Shown here: piece after piece, positions 26,410 to 35,589 of the stretch
How positions within the stretch are numbered: position 1 is the stretch's first letter
How the letters are laid out: every line of letters begins with the position of its first letter
Origin: Rhizobium sp. C4
Lineage (GTDB): Bacteria; Pseudomonadota; Alphaproteobacteria; Rhizobiales; Rhizobiaceae
Assembly: GCF_021026315.1 (NCBI RefSeq)
Contig: NZ_JAJNCX010000007.1
Coordinates: 62,001 to 126,000 of the forward strand
Direction of reading: 5' to 3'
Length of the DNA: 64,000 bases
Position numbers and translations under genes: made by a program
The notes under the pieces: generated by a model
Told to the model about the DNA's origin: nothing
The model's database searches: none
The model's input: only the letters and a program-made list of their open reading frames with translations

Positions 26410-27366
26410 TCAACCCTTGAACGGGGTCTCCGGAACCGGCGTGATCGGGTGGCCCTTTTCGAACCAGGAGATCAGATTGTCCGCCGTCAGGTCGGCCATG
26501 GCGATGCGGGTCGGCACCGATGCGGAGGCGACATGCGGCAGCAGGCAGGCATTCTCCTGCGCGATCAGACGCTGAGGCACATTCGGTTCGTCCTGAAAGA
26601 CATCAAGGCCTGCGGCTGCGATCACCTTGTTTTCAAGCGCATCGGCCAATGCATCCTCATCCACCGTCCAGCCACGTCCGACATTGATCAGAACGCCGTT
26701 CGGGCCAAGGCGGCGGAGAATATCCGCATTGATCGTCTTGTGTGTCTCAGCCGTCTTGGGAACGATGCAGATCAGCGTGTCGACCGCTTCGGCGAGTGCT
26801 TCCAGCGTCGGGTAATGACGGTAGGGCACGTCCTTGCGTTCCGTGCGCGTGTGATAGCTTACCGGCAGATTGAAGGCGGCGACGCGACGGGCAATCTCGA
26901 TGCCGATGCGGCCAAGACCGTAGATGCCGACCGAGCGGCCGCGCAGAGAGAGCGGCGACAGCATGAAGGCGCCGTCGCTCGCCCAGCGTCCGTCGCGTAG
27001 CCAGGTTTCGGCGCGCGGCAGCAGGCGCACCGTGTTGATCAGCAGGCCGAGCGTCGTGTCGGCGACTTCCTCGTTCAGGACATCCGGCGTGTTGGTCACG
27101 ATGATCTTGTTGGCGGCGGCATGGGCCACATTCACGCCGTCATAGCCGACACCGAAATTGGCGACGATCTCGAGATGGGGAAGCGCTGCCATCAGGTCGG
27201 CCGGCATGCCGTTGAAGCCGGTCGCGCCGCGCACGTTGGCGGCAATCTCCGGCGTGACAAGCGCCGGGTCCGGCCTGTCGATGCGGACGAGGTCGAAATG
27301 CGGCTGAAGTCGCTCGATGACGCGTGGATGGACCTTGCCGGCGGTGAGAATGGAGACTTTCGACAT
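26410..27366 (-). CDS. D-isomer 2-hydroxyacid dehydrogenase (glyoxylate/hydroxypyruvate reductase-like)
   Basis: A 318-residue NAD(P)-dependent oxidoreductase. The Rossmann motif is GIYGLGRIGIEIARR, and the catalytic Arg, Glu and His are in NVGRGW, QDEPN and LLPHVAS. It probably reduces glyoxylate or hydroxypyruvate. The ATG at 27366 (MSKVSILTAG) is preferred over a TTG nine codons upstream. It follows the LacI gene on the same strand with a 78-base gap and may form an operon with it under the palindromic operator at 28513. Confidence 0.88.
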   Translation of the reverse strand: MSKVSILTAGKVHPRVIERLQPHFDLVRIDRPDPALVTPEIAANVRGATGFNGMPADLMAALPHLEIVANFGVGYDGVNVAHAAANKIIVTNTPDVLNEEVADTTLGLLINTVRLLPRAETWLRDGRWASDGAFMLSPLSLRGRSVGIYGLGRIGIEIARRVAAFNLPVSYHTRTERKDVPYRHYPTLEALAEAVDTLICIVPKTAETHKTINADILRRLGPNGVLINVGRGWTVDEDALADALENKVIAAAGLDVFQDEPNVPQRLIAQENACLLPHVASASVPTRIAMADLTADNLISWFEKGHPITPVPETPFKG

Positions 27367-27444
27367 GGGACGTTCTCTGCCTATCGGTTTCAAGCAGTTC
27401 CGGACGCCAGACGCTGTCCGCGTTTGCCGGATTGCTCCGGGGGA

Positions 27445-28464
27445 TCAGCTGCGGTGCAGCGGGGCGGTCGATTGCCGGATGCGCATTTCGGGCTTGATCA
27501 GATGCATGCCGTCCGGTTCGTGGCTGCCCGAAAGCTTGTCGAGAAGCGCGCGCGCGGCAAGGCGGCCGACTTCCGACTGGCCGTTCCAGACCGTGGTGAG
27601 GCCGGGCGTGGCAATGGCTGCCTCTTCCAGGTCGTCATAGCCGGTGACGGAAATGTCGCGGCCGGGCATCAGGCCTGCGCGCGCGATACCGTTCATGAAG
27701 CCGATGGCGACAAGGTCGTTCCAGCAGACGGCGGCGGTTGGCTTCTGCGGCAGCGACAGGAAATGCACGGCCGCCTCGAAGCCGCCCTGCTTGGAGCGGG
27801 GACCGGCAATGCGCAGCGCCGGATCAACCGGGATGTTCGCCTTCTTCAGCGCGTTGACATAGCCCTGGTAGCGGTCGCGGCCGGTCGAGGTCTGGTCGGT
27901 GCCGCCGACCATGGCAATGACGCGATGGCCGAGGCCGATGAGATGGTTGGTGGCGAGCGAAATGCCGTAGCTGTCATCGCCGCGATAGGTCGGCAGGTCG
28001 AGGTTCTCGACCGAGCGGGCGACGAGGATCGCCGGCATGCCGTTGTTTTCGGCCAGCTCCAGATCCTCGCGCGGCGTGCCGATGGCGGGCGACATGATGA
28101 CGCCATCGCCGCCGAGCTGCAGCAGGGTCTCGATGAAGTTGCGCTGCTTGTCGACCGAGTCGTAGTGGTTGGAGAGAATGAAGGTGTGGCTCGAGCGATC
28201 GAGCTCGCTTTCGATCGCCTTCAGGATTTCCGCGTAGAACGGGTTCTGGATGTCGTGCACGACGACACCGATAATGCCCGAACGGGATGTTCTGAGGCTC
28301 GCGGCGCGGCGGTTGTAAATATAGCCGAGGGCCCGGGATTGTTCCTTGATCTTCTCGCGGGTTGCGGCGGCCACGAGCGGGCTGTCGCGCAATGCGAGTG
28401 AAACCGTGGCGGTCGATACGCCGAGAGACTCGGCGATCGTTGAAAGCTTGATCTTTTGCGCCAC
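27445..28464 (-). CDS. LacI-family transcriptional regulator
   Basis: A 339-residue repressor. The helix-turn-helix and hinge are at residues 5-60 (KLSTIAESLGVSTATVSLAL, RRAASLRTSRSG), followed by the periplasmic-binding-like sensor with GVVVHDIQNPFYAEI. The ligand is unknown. Upstream lies a perfect 21-base palindrome, a candidate auto-operator. The adjacent downstream gene is a 2-hydroxyacid dehydrogenase, so a sugar-acid or hydroxyacid signal is possible by context. Confidence 0.92.
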   Translation of the reverse strand: MAQKIKLSTIAESLGVSTATVSLALRDSPLVAAATREKIKEQSRALGYIYNRRAASLRTSRSGIIGVVVHDIQNPFYAEILKAIESELDRSSHTFILSNHYDSVDKQRNFIETLLQLGGDGVIMSPAIGTPREDLELAENNGMPAILVARSVENLDLPTYRGDDSYGISLATNHLIGLGHRVIAMVGGTDQTSTGRDRYQGYVNALKKANIPVDPALRIAGPRSKQGGFEAAVHFLSLPQKPTAAVCWNDLVAIGFMNGIARAGLMPGRDISVTGYDDLEEAAIATPGLTTVWNGQSEVGRLAARALLDKLSGSHEPDGMHLIKPEMRIRQSTAPLHRS

Positions 28465-28512
28465 GTTGCCTCCCCGACGCTTGTCTCGCGGGGTCTTTGC
28501 CCCGCTTTCCGC

Positions 28513-28533
28513 TTACTTAAAAATTTTAAGTAA
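28513..28533. promoter_or_regulatory. Perfect 21-base palindrome upstream of the LacI gene
   Basis: TTACTTAAAA, a central A, then its exact reverse complement TTTTAAGTAA. It lies 49 bases before the LacI start codon at 28464 and 46 bases after the MarR stop. LacI-family dimers bind such symmetric sites and often repress their own gene, so this is a good operator candidate. Confidence 0.6.
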
Positions 28534-28578
28534 ACTGTTTTAACGGCGCTTGCAACAATTTCGACGGGGCTTCAGCCT

Positions 28579-29067
28579 TCAACCTTCGGCGGAGAGGGCG
28601 GTCTCCAGATTGTCGCTGACCTGCTGCAGCAGCTCCAGAAGCTTGCGCATCTGCTTCTCATCGAGATCGCGGAAGGCGGCGTCCATGACGGTGTGGCTGG
28701 AGGTCTCGACATTTGCGAGCTTGGCGCGGCCGTCATCCGTCAGCCAGACGGTGGTCTGGCGGCCGTCGTCGCCGCCCTTGCGGGTCAGCAGGCCCTGCGC
28801 TTCCATGCGGGTGATCGTGCGGGTGATGGTCGGCGGTTTCACGCCGAGGCGGCTGGCGATGGCGCCGGCCGTCAGCCCGTCCTCCTCGCCGAGAGCCGTC
28901 ATGACGCCTTCCTGTCCGCCGTAAAGGCCGACATCGCTCAGCGTTCGCGAGGTCAGCGTGCGGAACTGGCGGGCAACCTGCGCCACTTCGAAGGCAATGT
29001 CCGCCGGGCTCGCCGACAGCTTGCCCCGCTTGGCGTCTTTTTTCTTGTCTTTGTTCTTCTTTGCCAT
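28579..29067 (-). CDS. MarR-family transcriptional regulator
   Basis: A 162-residue winged-helix regulator. After a Lys-rich start (MAKKNKDKKKDAKRGK), residues about 60-125 form the MarR core: GLTAGAIASRLGVKPPTITR is the helix-turn-helix and GGDDGRQTTVWLTDDG the wing with its D-x-R motif. It is divergent from the creatininase-family gene with a gap of 70 bases and could regulate it. Confidence 0.9.
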   Translation of the reverse strand: MAKKNKDKKKDAKRGKLSASPADIAFEVAQVARQFRTLTSRTLSDVGLYGGQEGVMTALGEEDGLTAGAIASRLGVKPPTITRTITRMEAQGLLTRKGGDDGRQTTVWLTDDGRAKLANVETSSHTVMDAAFRDLDEKQMRKLLELLQQVSDNLETALSAEG

Positions 29068-29137
29068 TTGCCCCGCTTGCCTCCGTGCCCCGGCACGTTA
29101 TGACTCCCCCCACAAGGGATACCGGAGGTTTCAGGAC

Positions 29138-29923
29138 GTGTCCACGCCGTCAAAGGGTCGAATGGAAGGAAAAGACAAGCGCCGCATCGCGGTGCTGCCG
29201 CTGGGCGCGCATGAGCAGCATGGTCCGCACCTGCCGTTCGAGACGGACGCGATCATCGCCGAGGGCGTTGCACGCCGGGCGGAAGCGCTTCTGCTGGACG
29301 ATCTCGACGTGATCGTCCTGCCGACGGAAGCGGTTGGCTACTCCATCGAGCATCTGGATGTGGAAGGCACGCGGACGCTCACCTATCACGAGGCGGTCGA
29401 GCGCTGGCTCGGAATTGCCCGGTCGCTGAACGACGAGGGCATCCAGCGTCTCGTCCTTCTCAATGCCCATGGTGGCAATTCGCCCTTGCTGACGGTGGTG
29501 GCGACCGAAGCGCGAGTGCGGTTCGGCATGCTCTGTGTCGCGTCGAGCTGGACCCGTTTTGGCGCCGAAGCCGGCATCGTGACGCCGGAGGAGAAGGCCA
29601 TCGGCATTCATGGCGGCGAGATCGAGACGTCGGTGATGCTGGCGCTTGCGCCCCATCTGGTGGACATGGCGAAGGCGCGTGATTTCCCGTCGCGCCAGAG
29701 CGACTTCATTCGCGACTTCAGGCACCTGCGCGCCTATGGCCCGCATGCGTTCGGCTGGATGATGCGCGATCTCAACGCGGACGGCGTTGCCGGAAATGCC
29801 GGGCTTGCGACTGCGGAAAAGGGACAGGCGATGATCGATCGCGCGGCGCGCGGGTTGATCGAACTGCTGGGCGACGTGGCCCGCTTCGATCTCTCGCTTT
29901 TCGGGCCTAGAGCGACGTCCTGA
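29138..29923 (+). CDS. Creatininase-family amidohydrolase
   Basis: A 261-residue metal-dependent amidohydrolase. Metal ligands are in LGAHEQHGPHLPFETDA, NAHGGN and GIHGGEIETS, which are the conserved creatininase motifs. Family members act on creatinine, on formamidopyrimidine intermediates or in redox-cofactor maturation; the substrate here is unknown. The GTG at 29138 follows GGAGG by nine bases; an ATG at 29162 is a possible alternative. Its end overlaps the convergent LysR gene by 17 bases. Confidence 0.85.
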   Translation: MSTPSKGRMEGKDKRRIAVLPLGAHEQHGPHLPFETDAIIAEGVARRAEALLLDDLDVIVLPTEAVGYSIEHLDVEGTRTLTYHEAVERWLGIARSLNDEGIQRLVLLNAHGGNSPLLTVVATEARVRFGMLCVASSWTRFGAEAGIVTPEEKAIGIHGGEIETSVMLALAPHLVDMAKARDFPSRQSDFIRDFRHLRAYGPHAFGWMMRDLNADGVAGNAGLATAEKGQAMIDRAARGLIELLGDVARFDLSLFGPRATS

Positions 29924-30812
29924 GCAGCGGGTGGCCGGCCAGAAAGTCGACAAAGGCCCTGACCTTGGGACTGCGATTTCCGCCCGGCGGCATGATCGCG
30001 TGGATGGGAAAGGGGTCGACCCGGTGAGCATCCTTCAGGATCTCCACGAGGCGGCCGTCCTTCAGCGGCTGCGCGACCGTGAGGCGCGCCAGTCGGCCGA
30101 TGCCGAGGCCTGACAGCATCATGTCGACAATGACATCGGCGCTGTCGGTGACGAGATTGCCGCCGACCTCCTGCAGGTTCACGCCTTCCGGCGAGGCAAA
30201 CGGCCAGCGCCTCAGATAGGGAAAGCCGGAAATCACGATGCAATTGTGCTGCACCAGATCGGCCGGGTTTTGCGGCATGCCGTGGCGCGCCAGATAGGCG
30301 GGGCTGGCGCAGATGGCGCGCGACGATTCGCCGATCTTGCGGGCGACCAGCGACGGATCTCCGAGCTGGCCCATGCGGATCGCCACATCCCATTGCTCGC
30401 CGATCAGGTCGACCTGCCGGTCGGCAATGCCGAGGTCGAGGCGGATCTTCGGGAAACGCGCCAGAAAGTCCGGAATGATCGGCCCGAGAACGTAACGGCC
30501 GAAGGCTGTGCCGGTGTTGACGCGCAGCAGCCCGGTGGGTTCAGCAGCGCTCGCCATGACCTCCTGTTCGGCATCCTCGACTGCGGCGAGAATGTCGCGG
30601 GCGCGGGCGACATAGGTCGCACCTTCCGAGGTCAGGGACAGGCGGCGGGTGGTCCGGGTGATCAGCCGGATGCCGAGCCGCGCCTCCAGCCGGCCAACGA
30701 GTTTGGAGACGGCGGACGGGGTGAGCGCGAGATCGTCCGCGGCCTGCGCGAAGCTTCCCGTCTCCGCGATCCGGCAGATGGCCTGCATTTCCTTGAGCGA
30801 CGCGTCGGACAT
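29907..30812 (-). CDS. LysR-family transcriptional regulator
   Basis: A 301-residue LysR regulator of the large CrgA/AaeR-like group. The helix-turn-helix at about residues 4-62 includes SFAQAADDLALTPSAVSKLV, and the effector domain includes DVAIRMGQLGDPSLVARKI. The ATG at 30812 (MSDASLKEM) aligns with the family; a longer in-frame start would overlap the divergent small gene at 30934. Likely target is that small gene or the neighbouring unit, by the usual divergent layout. Confidence 0.88.
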   Translation of the reverse strand: MSDASLKEMQAICRIAETGSFAQAADDLALTPSAVSKLVGRLEARLGIRLITRTTRRLSLTSEGATYVARARDILAAVEDAEQEVMASAAEPTGLLRVNTGTAFGRYVLGPIIPDFLARFPKIRLDLGIADRQVDLIGEQWDVAIRMGQLGDPSLVARKIGESSRAICASPAYLARHGMPQNPADLVQHNCIVISGFPYLRRWPFASPEGVNLQEVGGNLVTDSADVIVDMMLSGLGIGRLARLTVAQPLKDGRLVEILKDAHRVDPFPIHAIMPPGGNRSPKVRAFVDFLAGHPLLRTSL

Positions 30813-30933
30813 AGTTGACTGAAATTCACCTATGTGAGGATTTTTCCGACCATTATCATCCAACGGGAATGAATTAAGATCAAGGTCAATCACACGAAAC
30901 GGGAGCATACGCCTTCCCGCAAAGGAGATCGAC

Positions 30934-31152
30934 ATGGCCGAGATCGACAGCTACCGCGCCGGCAGGTTCGAACTTGTCGGAGAAATCGAGGCGCCCCGGC
31001 GGCGCAGCCATCGCGAGGTCGAGGTTCCGTCCGCCATCTGGCCGGGAACGCGATCCGACATGGCGAGCCTTGAGCGCAATGCAGAGGAATGGCGGCGCGA
31101 GGAGCGCCGCCAGGCCGTGATCGCCTTCATGCGTCGCCTGTTCAGGCGGTGA
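30934..31152 (+). CDS. Small charged hypothetical protein
   Basis: A 72-residue protein with a strong AAAGGAGA ribosome site six bases before ATG. It is rich in Arg and Glu, with a predicted C-terminal helix (SLERNAEEWRREERRQAVIA, then FMRRLFRR) that is amphipathic and basic. I do not recognise a family. It is divergent from the LysR gene, 121 bases away, and its end overlaps the convergent OpgC-like gene by 11 bases. Confidence 0.65.
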   Translation: MAEIDSYRAGRFELVGEIEAPRRRSHREVEVPSAIWPGTRSDMASLERNAEEWRREERRQAVIAFMRRLFRR

Positions 31153-32335
31153 CGGGACGAAGGCCGGACGTGGAGGCGACAGCCGTCTTGCCCGTCTTTG
31201 CCGTCTTGCGGTTGGCATCGCGCTGATCGAGCACATAGGCGGCAATGATCTGGATGAAGATGCCGTTGGCGATCAGCAGCAGGCCGGTTTCCGGCCAGTT
31301 GCCGATGACGGCCATGATCGCCTGCGCCAGAACGGCCAGCACCGTCCCGATCAGGAAGATCGCCAGACCTTGGCGGCCGATGACGGCGAGCGGATTATCA
31401 TGATCCAGGCGCGTGATGCGCGACAGGAACGGCACCGACAGGAAGATGTAGACCAGCGAGAGCATGTGGGCGAGGCGCCAGCCGGTGAGATAGGTCTTGT
31501 CGAAGCCGGTCAGCACGAAGGGCAGGCCGAGCGAGAGGCTGGAATGTGCGCCAAGCCCCATCACGGTCCAGAGTGCCGAGAAGAGCACGAAGGTGATCGA
31601 CGCGGCGAGCAGGCCGGGGCTGCCGCCGATGCGGCCGCCGCGGGCGATGTAGCGCGCGCCGACATAGCCGATGACGAAGAGCAGCTGCCAGGACAGCGGG
31701 TTGAAGAACCAGACACCTTCTTCAAGCATCCGCGGCGGGCCGATGCGCCATGTGCCGGCGAGTGCCCAGATGAGGGCGGAAACGGCGATCAGCATGGCCG
31801 GGTTGCGACGCTCCAACCAGATCATTGCCGGCGCCATTGCCATCAGCGCCATGTACATGGGCAGGATGTTGTTATAGCCGAGCTGGTGGCCGAGGGTTGC
31901 CAGCGCCACGAGGCCCTTCATCGGGGCTTCCATGACCGGGCCGATCGCGACCTGCGTCATCAGATCCGGGCGGATAAACAGCCAGGCTGCGCCGACAAAA
32001 ATGCCGAGCGTCAGCAGCGTGCCGGTCATGTGGGCGGCAAAGAGGGTGACGACGCGACGCCACGCCTTGACGGTGAGCGACGCGAGATTGGTCAGGTCAT
32101 ACTTGCGGCCATAGGCCAGCGCGACCGCGATGCCGGAGATCAGCACGAAGAGTTCGGAGGCATCGGAGAAGCCGAAATTCTTCATCGTCCAGTGCTCGAG
32201 TGGCTGGCCGGGGACGTGGTCGATGAAGATCATCAGGAGCGCGAGTGCGCGCAGAACGTCCAGCCGCGTGTCGCGGCGGCGTACGGGAGCTGTCGTCGGA
32301 GCAGCTTTTGCGGGCGAAGCGTGTGTCGCGGACAT
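31142..32335 (-). CDS. OpgC-family membrane acyltransferase
   Basis: A 397-residue inner-membrane protein with about ten helices. The start RRDTRLDVLRALALLMIFIDHVPG, with the conserved Arg/Asp and His, and KNFGFSDASELFVLISG are typical of the OpgC branch, which transfers succinyl groups to periplasmic or cyclic glucans in Rhizobiales. No glucan synthase is next to it. The ATG at 32335 has AAAGGAGA seven bases upstream. A closely related acyltransferase substrate cannot be excluded. Confidence 0.85.
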   Translation of the reverse strand: MSATHASPAKAAPTTAPVRRRDTRLDVLRALALLMIFIDHVPGQPLEHWTMKNFGFSDASELFVLISGIAVALAYGRKYDLTNLASLTVKAWRRVVTLFAAHMTGTLLTLGIFVGAAWLFIRPDLMTQVAIGPVMEAPMKGLVALATLGHQLGYNNILPMYMALMAMAPAMIWLERRNPAMLIAVSALIWALAGTWRIGPPRMLEEGVWFFNPLSWQLLFVIGYVGARYIARGGRIGGSPGLLAASITFVLFSALWTVMGLGAHSSLSLGLPFVLTGFDKTYLTGWRLAHMLSLVYIFLSVPFLSRITRLDHDNPLAVIGRQGLAIFLIGTVLAVLAQAIMAVIGNWPETGLLLIANGIFIQIIAAYVLDQRDANRKTAKTGKTAVASTSGLRPVTA

Positions 32336-32564
32336 GGGTTGTCTCCTTTCGCCCGACAACGCACGGACGATTCGCTTGTTCCATCATCTTCATCCGACAG
32401 GGAAGCAGAAGTGCGTTCCAGCCGTGGCTGCATTGTGAAAAAAACATGACGGGAAAATCGAAGCAGCTTTCGTGCCAGCTTTTAATTTTTCACCATTGTT
32501 GCGGTCGCCGGGGAGGGCGTCCTATATAGGCTGAAATTCGAAGCCCTTTCCCCAAAGGTGGACC

Positions 32565-33683
32565 ATGACGCAAGCGCAAGCGACCAAACCCATTCCCGTC
32601 ACCGTGCTGACCGGCTATCTCGGCTCAGGCAAGACGACGCTGCTCAACCGGATCCTCACTGAAAATCATGGCAAGAAATATGCCGTCATCGTCAACGAGT
32701 TCGGTGAAATCGGCATCGACAACGACCTGATCGTCGAGTCGGACGAAGAAATCTACGAGATGAACAATGGCTGCGTCTGCTGCACCGTGCGCGGCGATCT
32801 GATCCGCGTCGTGGAAGGCCTGATGCGCCGCCCCGGCCGCTTTGACGGCATCATCGTCGAGACGACGGGCCTTGCCGATCCGGTGCCGGTTGCGCAGACC
32901 TTCTTCATGGACGACGACGTGCGCGCCAAGACCGAGCTGGACGCCGTCGTTGCGCTGGTCGACGCCAAGCACCTGCCGCTGCGCCTGAAAGATAGCCGCG
33001 AAGCGGAAGACCAGATTGCATTTGCCGATATTGTCATCATCAACAAGACCGACCTCGTCTCGCATGACGAGCTGCATCAGGTTGAGGACGTCGTGCGCGC
33101 CATCAACCCGGCAGCCCGCGTGATGTTTGCCAAGCGCTCGGAAGTCGATATCGCCAAGATCCTCGATCAGGGCGCGTTCAACCTCGAAAAGGCGATGGAA
33201 AACGATCCGCATTTCCTCGACGAATACGAGGATCACGTCTGCGGCCCGGATTGCGATCACGACCACCACCATCATCATGACCACGATCACCACCATCACG
33301 ACCATGATCATCACCATCATGACCATGGCCACGATCACGGGCATCATCACGGCGCGCCCTCGGCCATCCATGACGTGACGGTGAAGTCGATCTCGCTGCG
33401 CGCCGGCGAGATGAACCCGGACAAGTTCTTCCCCTGGATCCAGAAGGTGACCCAGGTGGACGGCCCGAAGATCCTCCGCCTCAAGGGCATCATTGCCTTT
33501 GCCGGCGACGAGGAACGCTATGTCGTGCAGGGCGTCCACATGATCATCGAAGGCGATCACCAGCGCCCGTGGAAGGTGCACGAGAAGCGCGAAACGCGCC
33601 TCGTCTTCATCGGCCGCGATCTCGACCAGGAAAAGCTGGAACGCACCTTCAAGGCCTGCGAAGCGCAGACGGTTGCCGCCTGA
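32565..33683 (+). CDS. CobW/COG0523 GTPase, histidine-rich metallochaperone
   Basis: A 372-residue G3E GTPase. Walker A is GYLGSGKT at residues 17-24, and the metal-binding CxCC motif is Cys70, Cys72 and Cys73 ([11 protein letters not shown]). Guanine specificity is in NKTDLV. Between about residues 225 and 264 there is a long His/Asp stretch, a zinc (or other divalent metal) reservoir as in ZigA and CobW-like proteins. The C-terminal CobW domain follows. It probably hands zinc to client enzymes under limitation. No Zur box was recognised in the 230 bases upstream. Confidence 0.92.
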   Translation: MTQAQATKPIPVTVLTGYLGSGKTTLLNRILTENHGKKYAVIVNEFGEIGIDNDLIVESDEEIYEMNNGCVCCTVRGDLIRVVEGLMRRPGRFDGIIVETTGLADPVPVAQTFFMDDDVRAKTELDAVVALVDAKHLPLRLKDSREAEDQIAFADIVIINKTDLVSHDELHQVEDVVRAINPAARVMFAKRSEVDIAKILDQGAFNLEKAMENDPHFLDEYEDHVCGPDCDHDHHHHHDHDHHHHDHDHHHHDHGHDHGHHHGAPSAIHDVTVKSISLRAGEMNPDKFFPWIQKVTQVDGPKILRLKGIIAFAGDEERYVVQGVHMIIEGDHQRPWKVHEKRETRLVFIGRDLDQEKLERTFKACEAQTVAA

Positions 33684-33770
33684 TTGCGGAACCGGCGTTT
33701 AGCAGGTTGATGGGGATCGTGCCTCGTGCACAATGGCCCCGGAATCGATTTCTCCATTCCGGGGACCGGC

Positions 33771-34478
33771 ATGACTGAAGCACCGGCACGCAAGGCCTAT
33801 CAGCTCGACTTCGTCGAATGCGAACTGGCAGGGAATTTCTATTTCCTGCCAGCCTATTCGATCGACCGGCCGGCGGTGAAGTGTTTCCTCGACGGGACGG
33901 TTTATGAGCCGGAAACCCATGCGCTGGTGCGCCACGTCTTCAGCCGCATCCGCGGGTCCATGATCCATGCGGGCACGTTCTTCGGAGACATGATCCCGAG
34001 CTTTGCGGCGGTGGCGGATACGCTCTGGTGCTTCGAGCCGGTGCTCGAAAACTACGTGCTGGCGCGCCTTTCCATCGAGCGCAATGGTCTTGACAACGTC
34101 AACCTGTTCAACGCGGCGCTGTCCGACACGGTCGGGCATGTCCGCATCAACACGGTGTCGCAGGGCGGCATCCATCGCGGCGGTTCGTCCTTCGTGGCCG
34201 AGACCGGCGTGACCTGCCCGGCGATGCGGCTCGACCAGTTCGACTATACCGATCTGCGGATACTCCAGCTTGACGTGGAAGATCATGAACTGCCGGCGCT
34301 GCAGGGGGCGGTCGAGACGATTGCCCGGCACAAGCCGCTGATCATGGTGGAGGACCGGGCGGAAACCTGTTCGGCGTTTCTGAGCAGCATGGGATATGTC
34401 AATGTCGGCGCGCTGCCGAACCTCAATATCTGGCTTGATCCGACAAATACCGTCGTGGAACTCGCGCTGAGGGCGTGA
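33771..34478 (+). CDS. FkbM-family methyltransferase
   Basis: A 235-residue SAM-dependent methyltransferase. The SAM-binding part is SMIHAGTFFGDMIPSF followed by WCFEPVLENYVLARLSIERN and LFNAALSD; the FkbM C-terminal segment is LQLDVEDHELPALQGA. The usual acidic D-x-G motif is H-A-G here. Substrate unknown, often a sugar or polyketide hydroxyl. The ATG at 33771 has GGGGA five bases upstream; a GTG at 33726 would add 15 residues. It lies between the CobW and WD40 genes on the same strand. Confidence 0.8.
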   Translation: MTEAPARKAYQLDFVECELAGNFYFLPAYSIDRPAVKCFLDGTVYEPETHALVRHVFSRIRGSMIHAGTFFGDMIPSFAAVADTLWCFEPVLENYVLARLSIERNGLDNVNLFNAALSDTVGHVRINTVSQGGIHRGGSSFVAETGVTCPAMRLDQFDYTDLRILQLDVEDHELPALQGAVETIARHKPLIMVEDRAETCSAFLSSMGYVNVGALPNLNIWLDPTNTVVELALRA

Positions 34479-34595
34479 TGCGTCCTTCAAGACCTCGATG
34501 CGGCTTTTCTCGCGGCCCGAAATTGGCTAGAGCCAAGCCTGACCTATCAGACGCCGAGCCTCTCCCGGGCCGGCACAATCGACAGAGACATGTTC

Positions 34596-35585
34596 ATGCC
34601 CACAGTTGCTCCGCTTGATCTCGAAGGCCATATCGTCGGCGCGCATTTCATCGGTGATGTTCCCTTCTTCTCGGCCGCGTCCGGCGAGGTTCACCGCCTC
34701 GACATGGGCCACAAGACGGTGGCCGCGCATGAAGGCCTGCTGGCCTCCATCAAGGACGAGGCCAGCAACACGCTGGTGACCTCGGGCGAGGACGGCAAGG
34801 TCAATCGCATTCATGCCGATGGCCGGGTGGAATTGCTCGCCGAGGAACCGCGCAAGTGGATTTCCGTCATTGCCGCCGGCCCGCAAGGGGCGGTTGCCTA
34901 TGGTCTCGGCAAGGAGGCGAAGGTGCGGCTTGCCGATGGAACGGTGAAGAGCTTTACCGAACAGCGCACGGTCGAGGCGCTTGCCTTCGCGCCGAAGGGT
35001 CTGCGCATCGCCGCTGCACGCTACAATGGCGTGACGCTGCATTGGGTGCTGACGGCGGGTTCGCCGATCGATCTCGACTGGAAGGGCGCGCACAACGCCG
35101 TGACCTTCTCGCCCGACGGCCGTTTCGTCGTCACCGCCATGCAGGAAAATGCGCTGCATGGCTGGAAGATCGACGTGAAGCCCGGCGAAGAGGCACGTCA
35201 TATGCGCATGACCGGCTATCCGGCCAAGGTGAAGTCGCTGTCCTGGTCGGTCAAGGGCAAGTGGCTGGCATCCTCCGGGGCGCCGGCTGCGATCGTCTGG
35301 CCGTTTTCGGCCAAGGATGGCCCGATGGGCAAGCCGCCGATGGAACTCGGCACGCGCGGCAACATCATGGCGACCGCCGTCGCCTGCCATCCGGCGGAAG
35401 AGGTGGTGGCCATCGGCTTCATCGACGGCATGATCCTTCTGGTGCGCTTTGCCGACGAGAAGGAAGTGGTGCTGCGCCGCCCCGGCAAGGGGGCGATCAC
35501 CGCCATGGCCTGGTCGAAATCCGGCAAGATGCTCGCCTTCGCCTCGGAAGCCGGCGACTGCGGCGTGGTCGACATCGCGGGGTGA
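34596..35585 (+). CDS. WD40-repeat protein
   Basis: A 329-residue beta-propeller protein with about seven blades. Blade-like units include TLVTSGEDGKVNRI, AVTFSPDGRFVVTAMQ and ITAMAWSKSGKMLAFASEAGDCG. In Rhizobiales such a protein is often found near COG0523 GTPase genes, and here it lies two genes after one. No signal peptide. ATG at 34590 is also possible, two codons earlier. A scaffold or metal-client role would be inference. Confidence 0.85.
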   Translation: MPTVAPLDLEGHIVGAHFIGDVPFFSAASGEVHRLDMGHKTVAAHEGLLASIKDEASNTLVTSGEDGKVNRIHADGRVELLAEEPRKWISVIAAGPQGAVAYGLGKEAKVRLADGTVKSFTEQRTVEALAFAPKGLRIAAARYNGVTLHWVLTAGSPIDLDWKGAHNAVTFSPDGRFVVTAMQENALHGWKIDVKPGEEARHMRMTGYPAKVKSLSWSVKGKWLASSGAPAAIVWPFSAKDGPMGKPPMELGTRGNIMATAVACHPAEEVVAIGFIDGMILLVRFADEKEVVLRRPGKGAITAMAWSKSGKMLAFASEAGDCGVVDIAG

Positions 35586-35589
35586 CACC

